Assembly: GCF_932276165.1 (NCBI RefSeq)
Contig: NC_064010.1
Coordinates: forward strand, 4,588,001 to 4,652,000
Length of the DNA stretch: 64,000 bases
Source: Plutella xylostella
Taxonomy: Eukaryota; Arthropoda; Insecta; Lepidoptera; Plutellidae
Reading direction: 5' to 3'
The position numbers were made by a program, and so were the translations under genes. The stretch's first letter is position 1; each line of letters begins with the position of its first letter. The notes beneath the pieces were generated by a model, which made no database searches, was not told the origin of the DNA, and saw only the letters and a list, made by a program, of their open reading frames with translations. Positions 56,501 through 64,000 of this stretch are shown piece by piece.

Positions 56501-57947
56501 CTAGTGGTAGAAGCTTCGCTTCATGACCCAGAGGTCCCGGGTTCGATTCCCGGGTGGGACCATCAATTTGTGTTTCTAAATTGTGGTTCTGAGTTTGGTT
56601 AGGACATAGAAGGCTGATCACCTGATGTCCGAAACAGTGAAACGATCCATGCTGTCGGATGGGCATGTAAAGCAGTCGGTCCTGCGCCTAGCTCTCTCCA
56701 GTCGTGTCGGTCAATCCGTCCCATTGGGCTATGAGAGTGATGGAACAGAGAGTGCTCCTGTGTACTGCGCACACACTTGGGCACTATAATCTACTCCTGC
56801 GTAGATGGCTGATCTCAATTGAGATTGGCCGCCGTGGTCGAAATTCGGCTAGGAGGACATTATTATTATTATTAAAATACCCTTTTTGCAACACACTGTG
56901 ATAGTTCAGTGTGTTTCGTAAACGCTATACCATTTGGTCTTTATTTAGTCCCTATATTCTAATGGTGTATTTGTCTGTCTGTCTGTCAGCTGGGTGTTCA
57001 TCGCGCTGACCTACTCCACGTGGTTCACGTCCAGCTACTTCTACCTGGACCAGAGCACTAATTGGGCGGTGAGTCTACACATTACATTATTCCTAGGTTC
57101 TTTATAAAATATAGCAACGACCGAATGGCGTAGTGGTTAGCTGACTACTGAGCCGAAGGTCCCGGGTTCGATTCCCGGCTGGGGCAGATATTTGTTTAAA
57201 CACTGATATTTGTTCTCGGGTCTTGGGTGTTGATATTTATATTTAGTATCTATCTATCTATATATCAGCTGTCCGACACCCATAACACAGGTTCTGCCTA
57301 GCTTGGGGTCGGATGGCCGTGTGTGAGATGTCCCCACATATTTATTATTATTTATTTATTTATAGCAAGAATCTTATGACATTTGAGAGACAGGTGCTTA
57401 TGCCTAGTGAATAAAGTTCATTGAAAACTAACAAATGGCAGAAAAAAATAATGAATTTGTCAGATCTAATATGGCTCATGTTATGTTTTACAAAGTGTAG
57501 TATATAATATCTTGTGATATCACATGATTTTTTTTTAGGTTTTTCACAGATGAAAGAGCGTGAGAAAACCTAAGTAGTGTAGTTCCCTTAGTTTTTTTTA
57601 AGAAAAAATTGAGATAATTGCTTTTAGCATAGGAACTTTTGGTTTGAATACCTTCCCGGAATTTACACGGGAAAACTTTTAAAGACGAAGTGAAGTAGGT
57701 ATACAAGAAAAGCTCCACCTTATTAATTCCCCCATCCACATACCGACTTAACGCCAACCTTCTCTTCCAGCTAACGCCAGCAGAAAGCCGCCGCAGCAAC
57801 CGGCAGTGTTCTTTACTACAACTGTACGACTCTCACGATATCTGGCACTTCCTATCTTCTATAGCCATGTTTTTCTCATTCATTATGTATTTAACTATTG
57901 ACGATAACTTGTCGGATATGCCTCGCAATGATATCATGGTGTTTTAG
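35539..57947 (+). CDS. SID-1-like transmembrane dsRNA channel/transporter, complete
   Basis: Twenty-one exons: 35539-35654, 35922-35991, 36300-36396, 39169-39291, 41262-41455, 42525-42716, 43218-43301, 44163-44290, 45070-45233, 46997-47116, 48090-48201, 49104-49215, 49989-50054, 50652-50768, 51446-51566, 52100-52222, 53271-53387, 53846-53978, 55603-55728, 56990-57068 and 57771-57947. All junctions are GT/AG and in phase, giving 856 residues. SID-1 family proteins move double-stranded RNA or cholesterol across cell or lysosomal membranes. Visible: a signal peptide (about residues 1-23), a long N-glycosylated ectodomain, a first membrane segment near residue 350, a cytosolic loop with the acidic serine cluster ECSSSSDSESDYSTLED, then about ten more membrane segments. 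The family histidine/aspartate set, probably metal-binding, is visible in SAAYHVCPNSMNFQFDTSF and DSHDIWHF. The tail ends NDIMVF as in relatives. Several exons have partial copies in the following introns. Which of the lepidopteran paralogues this is cannot be told here. Confidence 0.96.
36463..36915 (-). repeat. Right arm of the inverted repeat flanking SID-1 exons 1-3
   Basis: It matches 35067-35297 inverted but is split by a nested element at 36588-36801. Identity outside the insertion is high. Confidence 0.85.
36588..36801. mobile_element. MITE, family C, nested in the inverted-repeat arm
   Basis: Ends read GTGCCACAAACTTATCTGTT on the left and its inverse on the right. The uninterrupted left arm at 35067-35297 shows the empty site, so the insertion is clear. 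The second copy, at 47430-47638, lacks the first 20 or so bases. Confidence 0.85.
37280..37425. mobile_element. MITE with CAGGGTGTT ends
   Basis: The left end CAGGGTGTTGCAAAAAGGGT then ATACTAAGC pairs with the right end GCTTAGTATACCCTTTTTG and ACACCCTG. About 146 bp, in SID-1 intron 3. Confidence 0.7.
37700..38110. other. GC- and CpG-rich palindromic island in SID-1 intron 3
   Basis: Several nested inverted repeats: GAAATAGCGGAG with CTCCGCTATTTC (37812-37838), GCGTCTCGCTCTCTCA with its inverse about 30 bases on, and CCGTTGCCA with TGGCAACGG further out. It is many times richer in CpG than the surrounding intron. Open frames here reflect composition, not coding. It could be a fold-back element or an internal promoter. 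Confidence 0.6.
38771..38945. mobile_element. MITE with AGACCCCTTAGCATG ends
   Basis: 175 bp; about 40 bases of each end are inverted copies (AGACCCCTTAGCATGAATTT and inverse). Confidence 0.8.
39031..39118 (-). mobile_element. LINE 3' tail, minus strand
   Basis: On the plus strand: an ATT run, CTTTATTGCACAAAG, then TTAATGCTAGCAGCATTTTC and TACCAGTTAACC. It is the inverse of the tails at 3545 and 33585. It ends about 50 bases before exon 4. Confidence 0.65.
39292..41261 (+). other. SID-1 intron 4, no gene
   Basis: AT-rich, apart from the MITE at 39866-40014. No exon or RNA gene seen. Confidence 0.6.
39866..40014. mobile_element. MITE, family D (CCCCCTTATTCA ends)
   Basis: Left end CCCCCTTATTCATAA, right end inverse; inner arms GCTATTGAACTGTTTTGTC and its inverse. 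The second copy is at 49261-49407. Confidence 0.85.
41840..41973 (+). pseudogene. Partial copy of SID-1 exon 5 (3' part and donor)
   Basis: About 130 exon bases with a single, synonymous difference near the end (CCA to CCG), then a GTGTGT donor. The exon's first 60 bases and its acceptor are missing. The intron between contains further fragments of the donor junction (GACACTAGGGTATG at about 41561). Confidence 0.9.
42900..43013 (+). pseudogene. Partial copy of SID-1 exon 6 (3' part and donor)
   Basis: 114 bases matching the end of exon 6 with about seven synonymous and three replacement codon changes, then GTAAGT. The frame is intact. Confidence 0.9.
43375..44060. repeat. Mosaic of SINE-like and unclassified repeats in SID-1 intron 7
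   Basis: It holds a tRNA-like GTGGGTTCAAATCCTGGCC piece (43440), the GAAAACATCGTGAGGAAACC motif found in many lepidopteran SINEs (43537), a palindrome ACATCTAGATTCTAGATGTG (43560), and GC-rich sequence from 43650. No gene. Confidence 0.5.
44010..44137 (-). mobile_element. tRNA-derived SINE, minus strand, truncated
   Basis: It is the inverse of the head and middle of the SINE at 57118-57360 (GGTCCCGGGTTCGATTCCCG, CAGATATTTGTTTAAACA). Confidence 0.75.
44525..44638 (-). mobile_element. tRNA-derived SINE, second family
   Basis: On the plus strand, GACAACCAGACACAAAATCG, then a B-box core GGGCGGGATTCGAACCCG. It stands directly in front of the exon 8 copy. A related copy is at 55905-56042. Confidence 0.6.
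44641..44741 (+). pseudogene. Partial copy of SID-1 exon 8 (3' part and donor)
   Basis: It matches the last 100 bases of exon 8 with several synonymous changes, but a one-base deletion near 44702 breaks the frame. The GTATGT donor is kept. Confidence 0.85.
44923..45025 (-). mobile_element. tRNA-derived SINE head, minus strand
   Basis: It contains GGGGATCGAACCACCGACTT and the inverse A-box region with GACAACCGGTTGG. Degenerate. Confidence 0.5.
45283..45420. mobile_element. Short inverted-repeat element
   Basis: Ends AGCGCACCACCGA and GTTCGGTGGTGG, with TGTCAAACATCTGTCAGATC inside. The same inner phrase appears inverted at 58200-58265. Confidence 0.5.
45561..45685 (+). pseudogene. SID-1 exon 9 copy A (3' part and donor)
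   Basis: It encodes the first membrane segment and the following basic stretch. The frame is open and the GTATGT donor kept, with an extra six bases (two codons) replacing FVES by LASAET. No in-phase acceptor. Confidence 0.85.
46072..46189 (+). pseudogene. SID-1 exon 9 copy B
   Basis: It matches about 118 bases of exon 9, with a two-base deletion near its start and mainly synonymous changes. GTATGT donor kept. Confidence 0.85.
46274..46297 (+). pseudogene. SID-1 exon 9 copy C, very short
   Basis: Only the last 24 bases (GGAACCTTCCGTTAATGTAG and four more) and the donor GTATGT. Confidence 0.7.
46542..46672 (+). pseudogene. SID-1 exon 9 copy D
   Basis: It matches about 120 bases of exon 9, with an intact frame over the membrane segment. 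I see two replacement changes in the segment (Ile to Thr, Tyr to Cys) and several synonymous ones. GTATGT donor. Confidence 0.85.
47430..47638. mobile_element. MITE, family C, second copy
   Basis: Same element as at 36588-36801, truncated at its left end. It sits between SID-1 exon 10 and the first tRNA gene. Confidence 0.8.
47756..47828 (+). tRNA. tRNA-Lys (CTT), copy 1
   Basis: 73 nt and a perfect cloverleaf: acceptor GCCCGGC with GTTGGGC, D arm GCTC/GAGC, anticodon stem TGAGA/TCTCA with loop CTCTTAA (anticodon CTT), T arm GTGGG/CCCAC. The A box (TAGCTCAGTCGG) and B box (GGTTCGAGCC) are intact and a T run follows (RNA polymerase III stop). It lies within SID-1 intron 10 in the same orientation. 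Confidence 0.97.
48526..48598 (+). tRNA. tRNA-Lys (CTT), copy 2
   Basis: Identical in all 73 bases to the gene at 47756, with a similar upstream sequence (ACAAAATTG about 20 bases before) and a TTTTT stop. It lies in SID-1 intron 11, so the duplication spans exon 11's two sides but not the exon. Confidence 0.97.
48623..49070. mobile_element. MITE with AGTTTCACCATACTCTGTTA ends, interrupted
   Basis: The outer ends are inverted copies of 21 bases or so. The inside is interrupted by a second inverted-repeat element at 48733-49029. Confidence 0.75.
48733..49029. mobile_element. MITE with GGGTGCTT ends, nested
   Basis: The left end has CCTGTACCGGTAACCTGATT and the right end its inverse. A shorter relative is at 62221-62354, sharing GCTCATGACATTTAAAAATC. 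Confidence 0.75.
49261..49407. mobile_element. MITE, family D, second copy
   Basis: Ends CCCCCTTATTCAT and the inverse, flanked on both sides by TAA, a plausible 3 bp target duplication of the PIF/Harbinger type. It lies 45 bases after the exon 12 donor. Confidence 0.85.
49769..49927. mobile_element. MITE with GTTTCAATA and CGATAG arms
   Basis: Left and right arms invert over TATCGATAG, GACAGTTACT and CATATGAT. Confidence 0.7.
51225..51425 (+). repeat. Two adjacent simple repeats
   Basis: (GGACTGGACTGAACT)-type repeat (51228-51290) followed by a TTAAATTACA-type repeat (51296-51425), ending shortly before the exon 15 acceptor. Confidence 0.9.
51715..51835 (-). mobile_element. LINE 3' tail, minus strand
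   Basis: TTTATTGCACAATTTACAAT, then TTAATGCTAAAAGCATTTTC and CCAGTCAACCTG. Same family as 39031-39118. Confidence 0.65.
52223..52455 (+). repeat. Tandem repeats following the SID-1 exon 16 donor, three units
   Basis: Units of about 90 bases contain ACATAGATGGCG, GTTGTAGTTCA and GTAAGTTAAC. The exon itself is not copied. Confidence 0.7.
52461..52900 (-). mobile_element. LINE 3' end with RT C-terminal remnant
   Basis: On the minus strand, 52890-52810 translates to LWNVLPTHIRLAPSQASFK and continues SLLNKHY, a typical LINE ORF2 ending. The tail towards 52461 ends in an AATAAAG and a TCTA run. Confidence 0.7.
53095..53240 (+). mobile_element. LINE 3' tail
   Basis: GGAAGAAATCGCTTTAAGCG, AAGACCGCC, ACAAATAAAGAATATCTATC and a CTAT run, ending just before exon 17. 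Confidence 0.65.
54047..54076 (+). pseudogene. Short copy of the SID-1 exon 18 end
   Basis: 30 bases of the exon end (AACTGCTCGCTAGCTGCTTA) with donor GTAATG. Confidence 0.8.
54278..54383 (+). pseudogene. Long copy 1 of SID-1 exon 18 (3' part and donor)
   Basis: 106 bases; about six differences from exon 18 in five codons, all synonymous, and an intact frame. Donor GTAATG. No acceptor in phase. Confidence 0.88.
54784..54889 (+). pseudogene. Long copy 2 of SID-1 exon 18 (3' part and donor)
   Basis: 106 bases; about seven differences from exon 18, all synonymous. It differs from long copy 1 at other sites, so the two are not one recent duplication. Donor GTAATG. Confidence 0.88.
55011..55039 (+). 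pseudogene. Short copy of the SID-1 exon 18 end
   Basis: About 29 bases plus the GTAATG donor. Confidence 0.75.
55149..55177 (+). pseudogene. Short copy of the SID-1 exon 18 end
   Basis: About 29 bases plus the GTAATG donor. Confidence 0.75.
55426..55562. mobile_element. MITE, family A, second copy
   Basis: Ends ACTTTGTAAAATATAG and its inverse with one change; shares TTTTTTTGTCATTTGTTCG with the copy at 7934. It ends 40 bases before exon 19. Confidence 0.75.
55905..56042 (-). mobile_element. tRNA-derived SINE, second family
   Basis: On the plus strand, GATAACCAGACACAAGGCAA, TTGGGCGGGATTCAAACCC and CACTACCGCCTTAGCTAC. Same family as 44525-44638. Confidence 0.6.
56100..56182 (+). pseudogene. 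Partial copy of SID-1 exon 19 (3' part and donor)
   Basis: 83 bases with one synonymous and one Ser-to-Gly change, donor GTGAGA. The 5' 43 bases of the exon are missing. Confidence 0.88.
56489..56876 (+). mobile_element. tRNA-derived SINE, about 390 bp, complete-looking
   Basis: It has a tRNA-like head with A box (GTGGTCTAGTGG) and B box (GGGTTCGATTCCCGGG), a body with GGCTGATCACCTGATGTCCG, and an ATT run at the end. The acceptor ends do not pair as a real tRNA would. Confidence 0.75.
57099..57496. mobile_element. MITE, family A, third copy, split by a SINE
   Basis: The left 20 or so bases (CTTTATAAAATATAGCAA) are separated from the rest (57361-57496, ending TTTTACAAAGT) by the SINE at 57118-57360. 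Confidence 0.75.
57118..57360 (+). mobile_element. tRNA-derived SINE with target duplication
   Basis: 243 bp. Head with GTAGTGGTTAGCTGACTACT and the B box GGTTCGATTCCCG, body GATATTTGTTCTCGGGTCTT, end TGGGGTCGGATGGCCGTGTG and an ATT run. It is flanked by the 8 bp direct repeat TATAGCAA at 57110-57117 and 57361-57368. Confidence 0.9.
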
Positions 57948-58800
57948 GTTTAGTCTCTCGACTGTTAGGTTGCCACTACCGAAAATTTAGCAATGGGGAG
58001 AAAAACTAAAAGCTAATTACAGATGGCGCCACAAGCGACTGTGCCTGATTCCCCATTTCTGATTGGTTGGTTCAGTCGCTATTTTTTCTTTCCATTTATG
58101 TGATTGGTCGGAACCTGAGAGGCACACTCGATTGTGCTGCCAAAGTTTCACTTGGTTTTCTTCCCCATTGAAATTCCGTTAAGCAACGTCGCTGGTTTTG
58201 TAAAATCTAACATAACTTGTATGGATCTGACTGATGTTTGACAGGAGAGTGATGCTGGTTATGGATTGTTAATTGCTAATTTGTCGTGAGTGGTACGGTA
58301 GTTGGAGTGTTTTGTGTAGATGGTCAGGGTTTTATGCCCGGTTAGGGCAGATTTAATTGTATATTGTTGTGTCCGAATGGTTGGATCTTTATTTAAAACA
58401 GGGCAAAATAGTTTGTGGAAGCTTGTTTAGTTGTTTGCCTGAAATAATAATAATAATAAATCATTTATTGCAGACTGTAAGTCCATAATGTTTCAGAGTA
58501 TCACTTATTTTATTTATGCATAATCAATTCTTTATGTTTGCTTTGGGCCTGTTTCACAATGTGTGGATATAATGCCTACCTGTGGGATATAAGACATGCT
58601 GTCACTCTGTGCAATTATGTTTTAGACAGTGACAGCATGTCTTTTATCCCACATGTAGCTATTATTCAGACATTGTGAAACAGGCTCTTAGGGTTGTAAA
58701 AGGTTCTTAATAGATTCGTGATCAATATGATATGATATGTGGTAAGAAAATAAAGGTTTCGAAGGCTGTGTATGTAAGTAATTAATGTAACTTAATGTTT
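57948..58800 (+). other. SID-1 3' UTR and flank
   Basis: Begins after the stop codon. A stretch at 58021-58160 (AGATGGCGCC, TTCTGATTGGTTGG, GTGCTGCCAAAGTTTC) resembles 8601-8725. Poly(A) signal candidates are ATAAAT near 58455 and AATAAA near 58750. Confidence 0.45.
58545..58688. mobile_element. MITE, family B, second copy
   Basis: Same structure as 19068-19211: CCTGTTTCACAATGTGTGGA and inverse ends, AGACATGCTGTCACT inner arm. Confidence 0.8.
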
Positions 58801-58806
58801 ATATTA

Positions 58807-58948
58807 TACAGGGTGTCCCAAAAGTCAACGTTATCCCTTGGAGGGCTGATAGACCAGCTCATAAGTGTCCCGAATATCATAATATGACCTCAATAAAAAT
58901 TCGATAGTTTTAGAGATATTGACACATTGACTTTTGGGACACCCTGTA
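58807..58948. mobile_element. MITE with TACAGGGTGTCCC ends
   Basis: 142 bp with 22 base terminal inverted repeats (TACAGGGTGTCCCAAAAGTC), flanked by TA on both sides. Confidence 0.85.
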
Positions 58949-58949
58949 T

Positions 58950-61310
58950 ATAACTATCGTCTCAATAATTAAAATGAATTGTGTAAAAAAAGCCTAGCTT
59001 TATATTAAAATAATTAATAATATATTGTACTGTGCAGATTACTTGTAAGTTTTGTTTAGTTCGTTTTTTTAAATAATAATATATACCTACATATAAGTTA
59101 TTAATGATCTTTTCTTAAGCATCCAATACCAAAGTGTTTATTTTATTTGTATATTTTACGAGTATGTAGAAGAGAATGTTGCCTTTGAGATTTTGCATAA
59201 AACATGTGCTCAAATTAAGCAAATAATGTCAGCAACGGTGCTTTACTGAATCCAAAATCATAGTATTCCACGAAAAAATAGAATAATCATTTTTTTTACA
59301 TAATTTTCTTCCAACTTAATTGCGAAAGTAGGTATAATGAAACTATTGATCATATATAACATTTATTCCAATGTAAAAAATGCTCTCTTAAGGTGCTTAT
59401 TGGTAGCGGAAAACATGTCGCAACGTCATCTCTACTGCTACCCTAGCACGGGGTGCAAGACGCGCACGACAAGACGTGACAAAAGTTCTCCGTCGCCCTC
59501 GCTCTCGAAGCCGAGTAAATGCGAAAAATTTACAGTTTTTTGCTTTGTTTTTGTATGTGACACACTATCTTATTCGTATCCGCCAAATGAGTCCCCATGT
59601 CGTCTGCTACCAATTTATACCTTCTTTATTTACTTTTAATTGTATCTAACTTAATATAGACATAGAACTAAAAGTTAGACATAACTACTCGGCTAAAGCT
59701 TTCTTTACGTGCCTTTTAAATAATCGTAGATAGAATTTGACTGGAAGCCCTTCAGTGTTTTGAATATGAGATACAGGATGCTGCAAAACTGGAAATTAAT
59801 TATATTATGCTTTTTATCCTATTCATAAAATATATTATAGTTATTATTAGGAAGAAACGGGATAATCGCTAAAGGCCTTTGTAAAATCACGTGCAATTTC
59901 AAATAAATACACAAGAATTTAAACTAGTCCATGTAAATAAAAGCTAATAAATATAGACTTTTTTAAGAATGTTGTTGTTTTTTTTATTACGCTGAATGAC
60001 ACACGTTATCCCTTGCCGGCAAGGTTACTTTCATCATCATCATCATCATGGTTATTTTATACTGACGAAAAACTAAAAACGAGATCTGTCTTGCAATCAG
60101 CACGCAATTACAACGAGATAAAGTCACTTAGGTTTTCGTCATGTAGAGTAACCTCCGGGTCCGAGGCGTCCGAGCCAAGAGCCAACAAAACAGGAAACTA
60201 TAAATGCAGTCAAATCAAAAATGCTATAGTGACATCTAGTGCCAAGTAGCAACACATGCAGCTTCGTATTAAGACACGCAGATGGCGTCTTTCTAAATAA
60301 CTACGCTACTCAACACTAGATGGCGCTGCACGTAATATAACACGATTTTAACGTCATATGAAATAAGTACTTTTTACTTTTTTGTATGAACACACTGTTT
60401 CCCACTGCTGGGCAAAGGTCTTCGGTAGGTACAGTGGCTTGCACAGAAACCGGACCCCAGTTAGAGTGACATTGATACTGAGGACAGTTAGGCTTATTTG
60501 CAGCCCACTGTACCCACACGCCATCGCCAGCAGCATTTGGACACTCGCCCTCTCGATTGAGAGTCGATCTCTTATCCATTACGCCACCACTGCTCTTATA
60601 AATAAATAAGTATTTAACTTTATTGATATCATAATACGAGCAATTAGGTACCTTCCTAAAGGTGAAAATTTGTTAGACCTAAATTATCCTCATTTTTAAA
60701 TGATATAGTTAGTTAAGTTTTGAAATGCCAATACGACCCCAATTTATAGAAACATCTAAAATAAAATAAATAAATTATGTTAAAATTGTCTCTTCCATCC
60801 AAAGGTTGTCTGGTAGAGATTGCATTAAGCAATAAGGCCGCCTTTTTTGTTCTATTTTATAAATAGTAATTTGTGAATTGTAATGTTTTCTTTAAAGGTG
60901 CAAAATAAAGAGTATTACTATTCTATTCTAAAATTTGAAATAATATTTAGGTTTTTTTTTTATAATATTTAGACGGCGTAATTAGGTTACCTACTTTGTT
61001 CGTTTAGGAGTAGGTAATTTGCTCGTGAGTGTATAATTGTATCGTGTAATAGTATGTTTTGTCTTAATTCTTCTTTTTTAATTCGGGGAAGACAGTAAAC
61101 TCCCATCTTTTAATGTTGCAAAGCTAGCGTTATCGGAATATAATATGTAAACACCTACGTACGTTACATTTCTGCGACTAAATTTAATAATTGTGCGACA
61201 AAAAAAACAATGTTCTCTTGGTAATAACATCATCATCATCATCATCATGTCCTCCACACCGTATCCGGCGATGGCGACTCCTGTATGTTCAATCCGGGTT
61301 GTTGTTTTGG
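58950..61310. other. Repeat-rich intergenic sequence, no gene seen
   Basis: AT-rich. It holds the remnant CGACAAGACGTGACAAAAGT (59467), a LINE 3' end on the minus strand around 60390-60580, and a LINE tail at 60795-60930 (GGTTGTCTGGTAGAGATTGC, AAATAAAGAGTATT). Confidence 0.5.
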
Positions 61311-61318
61311 TGGGCTCT

Positions 61319-61490
61319 GGGCCCTGAGTGCGAGTTTTTTCACCTATCGAGAAGTGAAATCGAAACGCAAATTTGTATGGCGTTTTAGACACGCCACCTA
61401 GCGGTAAGTAGCTGTACTAGCTCCGCGCCATACAAAATCTGCGTTTCGATTTCACTTCTCGATAGGTTAAAAAACTCGCACTCAGGGCCC
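61319..61490. mobile_element. MITE with GGGCCCTGAGTGCGAG ends
   Basis: 172 bp near-perfect palindrome; each arm is about 66 bases, including GAAGTGAAATCGAAACGC and CATACAAA. Confidence 0.88.
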
Positions 61491-64000
61491 TGATGTGACT
61501 TGCAAAGCCAAACTTCGTCTTGAAAACACGACTACAAGGAATACAGTTGGCCAGACGAGTTGTACGTGTAGTTGATCCGTGGATGTCAACCTAAATAATA
61601 ATAAATTAAAATTTTAATATGGCGATGTTACTGCTAGCCCCAGTGTTTTGACTCTCACCCTTTATGCCGACTGTCCGTGACTAATTTAAATTATTGCATA
61701 AATTTTATGCAGACGATTAGAATTAGGGGGTCCTTATAATAGCTAATAAGCGTTGATTTTATCGATCGCATGTTAAATGTGGATCAAATGGGGTCTTCCA
61801 TAAGGTATTCTTTGGTGTTTAGGAGTTTTGTTTAATGACTGTGTTTTAGCTAGCCTTAAATTACCTGCTATTTGTGTTGTTATGTCTTGTCAGGAAAAAT
61901 ACATCAGAAAGACCCCAGTGAGGAGATCTATTAGAGATATAGACAGAAATAAAGAACATTTCAACTGCAGCGCTAAACATCAAAATAAAAAAGGATAGGT
62001 ATTATGTGTAAGTACTTAGTTAAGTTTGTTGTGTGACCCCTACTCTAAAGGTGGGTACTGCCTACGTTAAGAGGTGTAATTAATGTAACATTCCCAGCGG
62101 GTATGTTACGCAACGCTGTGTTCTAAAATCGACTGGTTGCTCGCTGGTTTCCCTGTAACACTACGTACCAACTGACTGCACGAATGCTCGCTGTGTAACA
62201 TGTTTCATTATACCTCGTAAGGGTGCTTACATAGAGAATCGGTACAGGTATGTACCGGTAACCTGATTATGCGAAAACGCTCATGACATTTAAAAATCCG
62301 GGAAATGCTACAGGTAGATACCTACAGGGAACGCGATTTTCTATGTAAGCACCCTAACGCTGGTCAGTACCAACCTTATAACATCTAAATGTGACATTTG
62401 TCTTTGATTAGATTTTGCAAATGCCTGCTGCCGCTGCATGGGTTCATTGTCGACGTAGATAAACGTCACTGTATCGCGATTCTCCATAAACACGACGCTG
62501 TGATTGGTGCGACGCGCATAAAAGAGTTTATCGACGTCAATAACAGATCGCTGGTCAAGAGAAAAAAAAACTAAATTATTTAAAGCCAGCTCTATAAATG
62601 CATCTCTATATCCGTCTCAAATTGGCGGGAAGCGCACGTGACGCCATCTATTGTTGCAAATTAGAAATGCTTCCGTTTATTGGCTACGCCAATGAGATTT
62701 GTCATATCTAATTATTTGTTGCAATAAAATATTATTTATGAATACGATCTCTGTTAATAATGGTTATGGTCTTGTATTATACGGTTGGGTTTGATGTGAT
62801 TTAATTTGAATGCGTATATGTGTGGATCTTCCGACTTTAGGGATTGCTGTAAAGTTTAAAACTGGTTTTTAAAAGTATTGTTAGCAGTTGAGACCGTTTT
62901 CTACCTCACCCCTTTATAATATAAATAAAGTTATTGGGTAATAGTAGATTTTATTTATTGTGACTCACTTATTTAAGTATTACAAAGCAGAAACAGTGGT
63001 TTTACGTAAACAACTTTGTCTTGTCAAACAAAGTCATTCCTCGCAGAAACATGAATGAAACGTGAATATTCACGTGAAATTCGTAAAAATGGCATCATTA
63101 CTCGATTAGGATTATAAATCCAACACATATCGCACGGGACTATCAAATGTTAAACCTAAGCGGCCGATACGATATTGATAAGAACACTAATCATAACTCA
63201 GTATCATATTAACAAAGAAAACGGAAACGGAAATCAAATCAAAGACTCGATTCCACTCACTCTGGCTAAGAGACAGATAATAAAGAGAAAACTACATTAT
63301 CATGAATTCTATACTCCAAACTTTCTTCATCAAAGCTTCAAAAAGCAATTTAACCTCAATCATTTCTAAAATAGGGTACGGATTTGTTCGCAGCGAGCTC
63401 TGTAAATATTGCACCAATGAGAGCGCGGGGCGTGGTCTATTCTCGGTTTTTGTCTTCGCGTTTAATCTTTCTTTTTCTTTTCAGCCAGTCTCGTTTTAGA
63501 CGTTTTACGGAGCACGTTACGTATGAATAAGCATTTGAGAAATTATACTCTATGGTTGGATGAGGTTTAGCCCTGGCCGTTTATGAATTTGATTTTTGTT
63601 TTACTCTTTCACTCGCTGAATTCTGCTTATGACGACTTTCAGTGCACAATTTCAGATGTAGAGAATAAGAAACGTATGCAATAAGTAATTGAAATGTGAA
63701 ATAAAATAGGCACCTAACCGAAGTACTAGTTATTATTCTGTGCTGAAGTGCAGAGTGATGCAGCCAACAAATAATTATGTAGATTATAAGAATCTGATTA
63801 GTTTCGTAGAAGAAAAAAATATTATTCAAAATTTGTATTAGCAATGTAATATAATCTAGTCTAGTGAATACAATTCAAAGGCCAAGACAGTTTTACAGAT
63901 CTATCAAATAAATCGTACAAAACTTTGCTACGACCGTCGTAGTAGGTGCTACGATTTTCGTAGCACGCCGTAGCATCGTAGCCTACGAGACCGTAGCAAG
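61491..64000. other. Intergenic, repeats, no gene seen
   Basis: It contains the MITE at 62221-62354, a dispersed repeat at 62430-62545 shared with 27866-27975 (GACGTAGATAAACGTCAC), a GC-box-like GGGGCGTGG beside CCAAT at 63410-63435, and a CGTAG-rich right edge from about 63930. Confidence 0.5.
62221..62354. mobile_element. MITE with GGGTGCTTACATAGAGAATC ends
   Basis: 134 bp with inverted ends. Its interior is shared with the longer element at 48733-49029. Confidence 0.75.

Noticed and set aside
27779..57185. Further tRNA genes at 27779, 43440, 44060, 56494 and 57118
   Set aside because: They have A- and B-box-like sequences but no pairing acceptor stem, and they continue into SINE bodies.
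58950..64000. A protein gene downstream of SID-1
   Set aside because: Only short frames without splice logic or recognisable motifs; the longest coincide with palindromic elements and LINE remnants.

Overview
The window is nuclear DNA from an insect, most likely a moth or butterfly (Lepidoptera). The evidence is short exons separated by introns of about 0.1 to 4 kb, a genome full of short inverted-repeat elements and tRNA-derived SINEs, typical non-LTR retrotransposon tails, and two genes (Wee1 and a SID-1-like channel) whose translations look insect-like. No bacterial features are present.

Layout. (1) 1-2638: the 3' end of a BEL/Pao LTR retrotransposon carrying an envelope gene and its 3' LTR, inserted into an older non-LTR reverse transcriptase on the minus strand (2639-3222). 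(2) 3346-8478, plus strand: the last five coding exons of a large, low-complexity, tyrosine-motif-rich protein (tentatively supervillin-like), then a probable long 3' UTR to about 11.26 kb. (3) 11505-13325: a 5'-truncated non-LTR retrotransposon with an open reverse-transcriptase frame. (4) 13437-18381: a small palindromic element beside a 4.65 kb segment bounded by inverted repeats, holding a GC-rich minisatellite. (5) 22727-34684, minus strand: a complete Wee1 kinase gene of 11 coding exons. (6) 34685-35538: a divergent promoter of about 0.85 kb with three regularly spaced CCAAT boxes. (7) 35539-57947, plus strand: a complete SID-1-like gene of 21 exons encoding 856 residues, with two identical tRNA-Lys(CTT) genes in its introns. 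(8) 57948-64000: SID-1 3' flank and repeats, with no further gene seen.

The most unusual feature is that all three protein genes are accompanied by partial copies of their own exons in the neighbouring introns: the 5' part of one exon of the first gene (three copies), Wee1 exons 3, 5, 7, 9 and 10, and SID-1 exons 5, 6, 8, 9, 18 and 19. Almost every copy keeps one splice site and lacks the other, so the intact exon can still be spliced normally. In my hand comparison most base differences between copies and functional exons are synonymous, and several copies have only synonymous differences. That is not expected of dead duplicates. It points either to coding use of the copies, or to several real haplotypes stitched together by the assembler at conserved exons. 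This is the observation most worth testing.

Biologically, Wee1 (the inhibitory tyrosine kinase of Cdk1) and the SID-1-like protein (dsRNA/nucleic acid transport across membranes) are head-to-head neighbours and may share promoter elements. I see no evidence that they act in one pathway.
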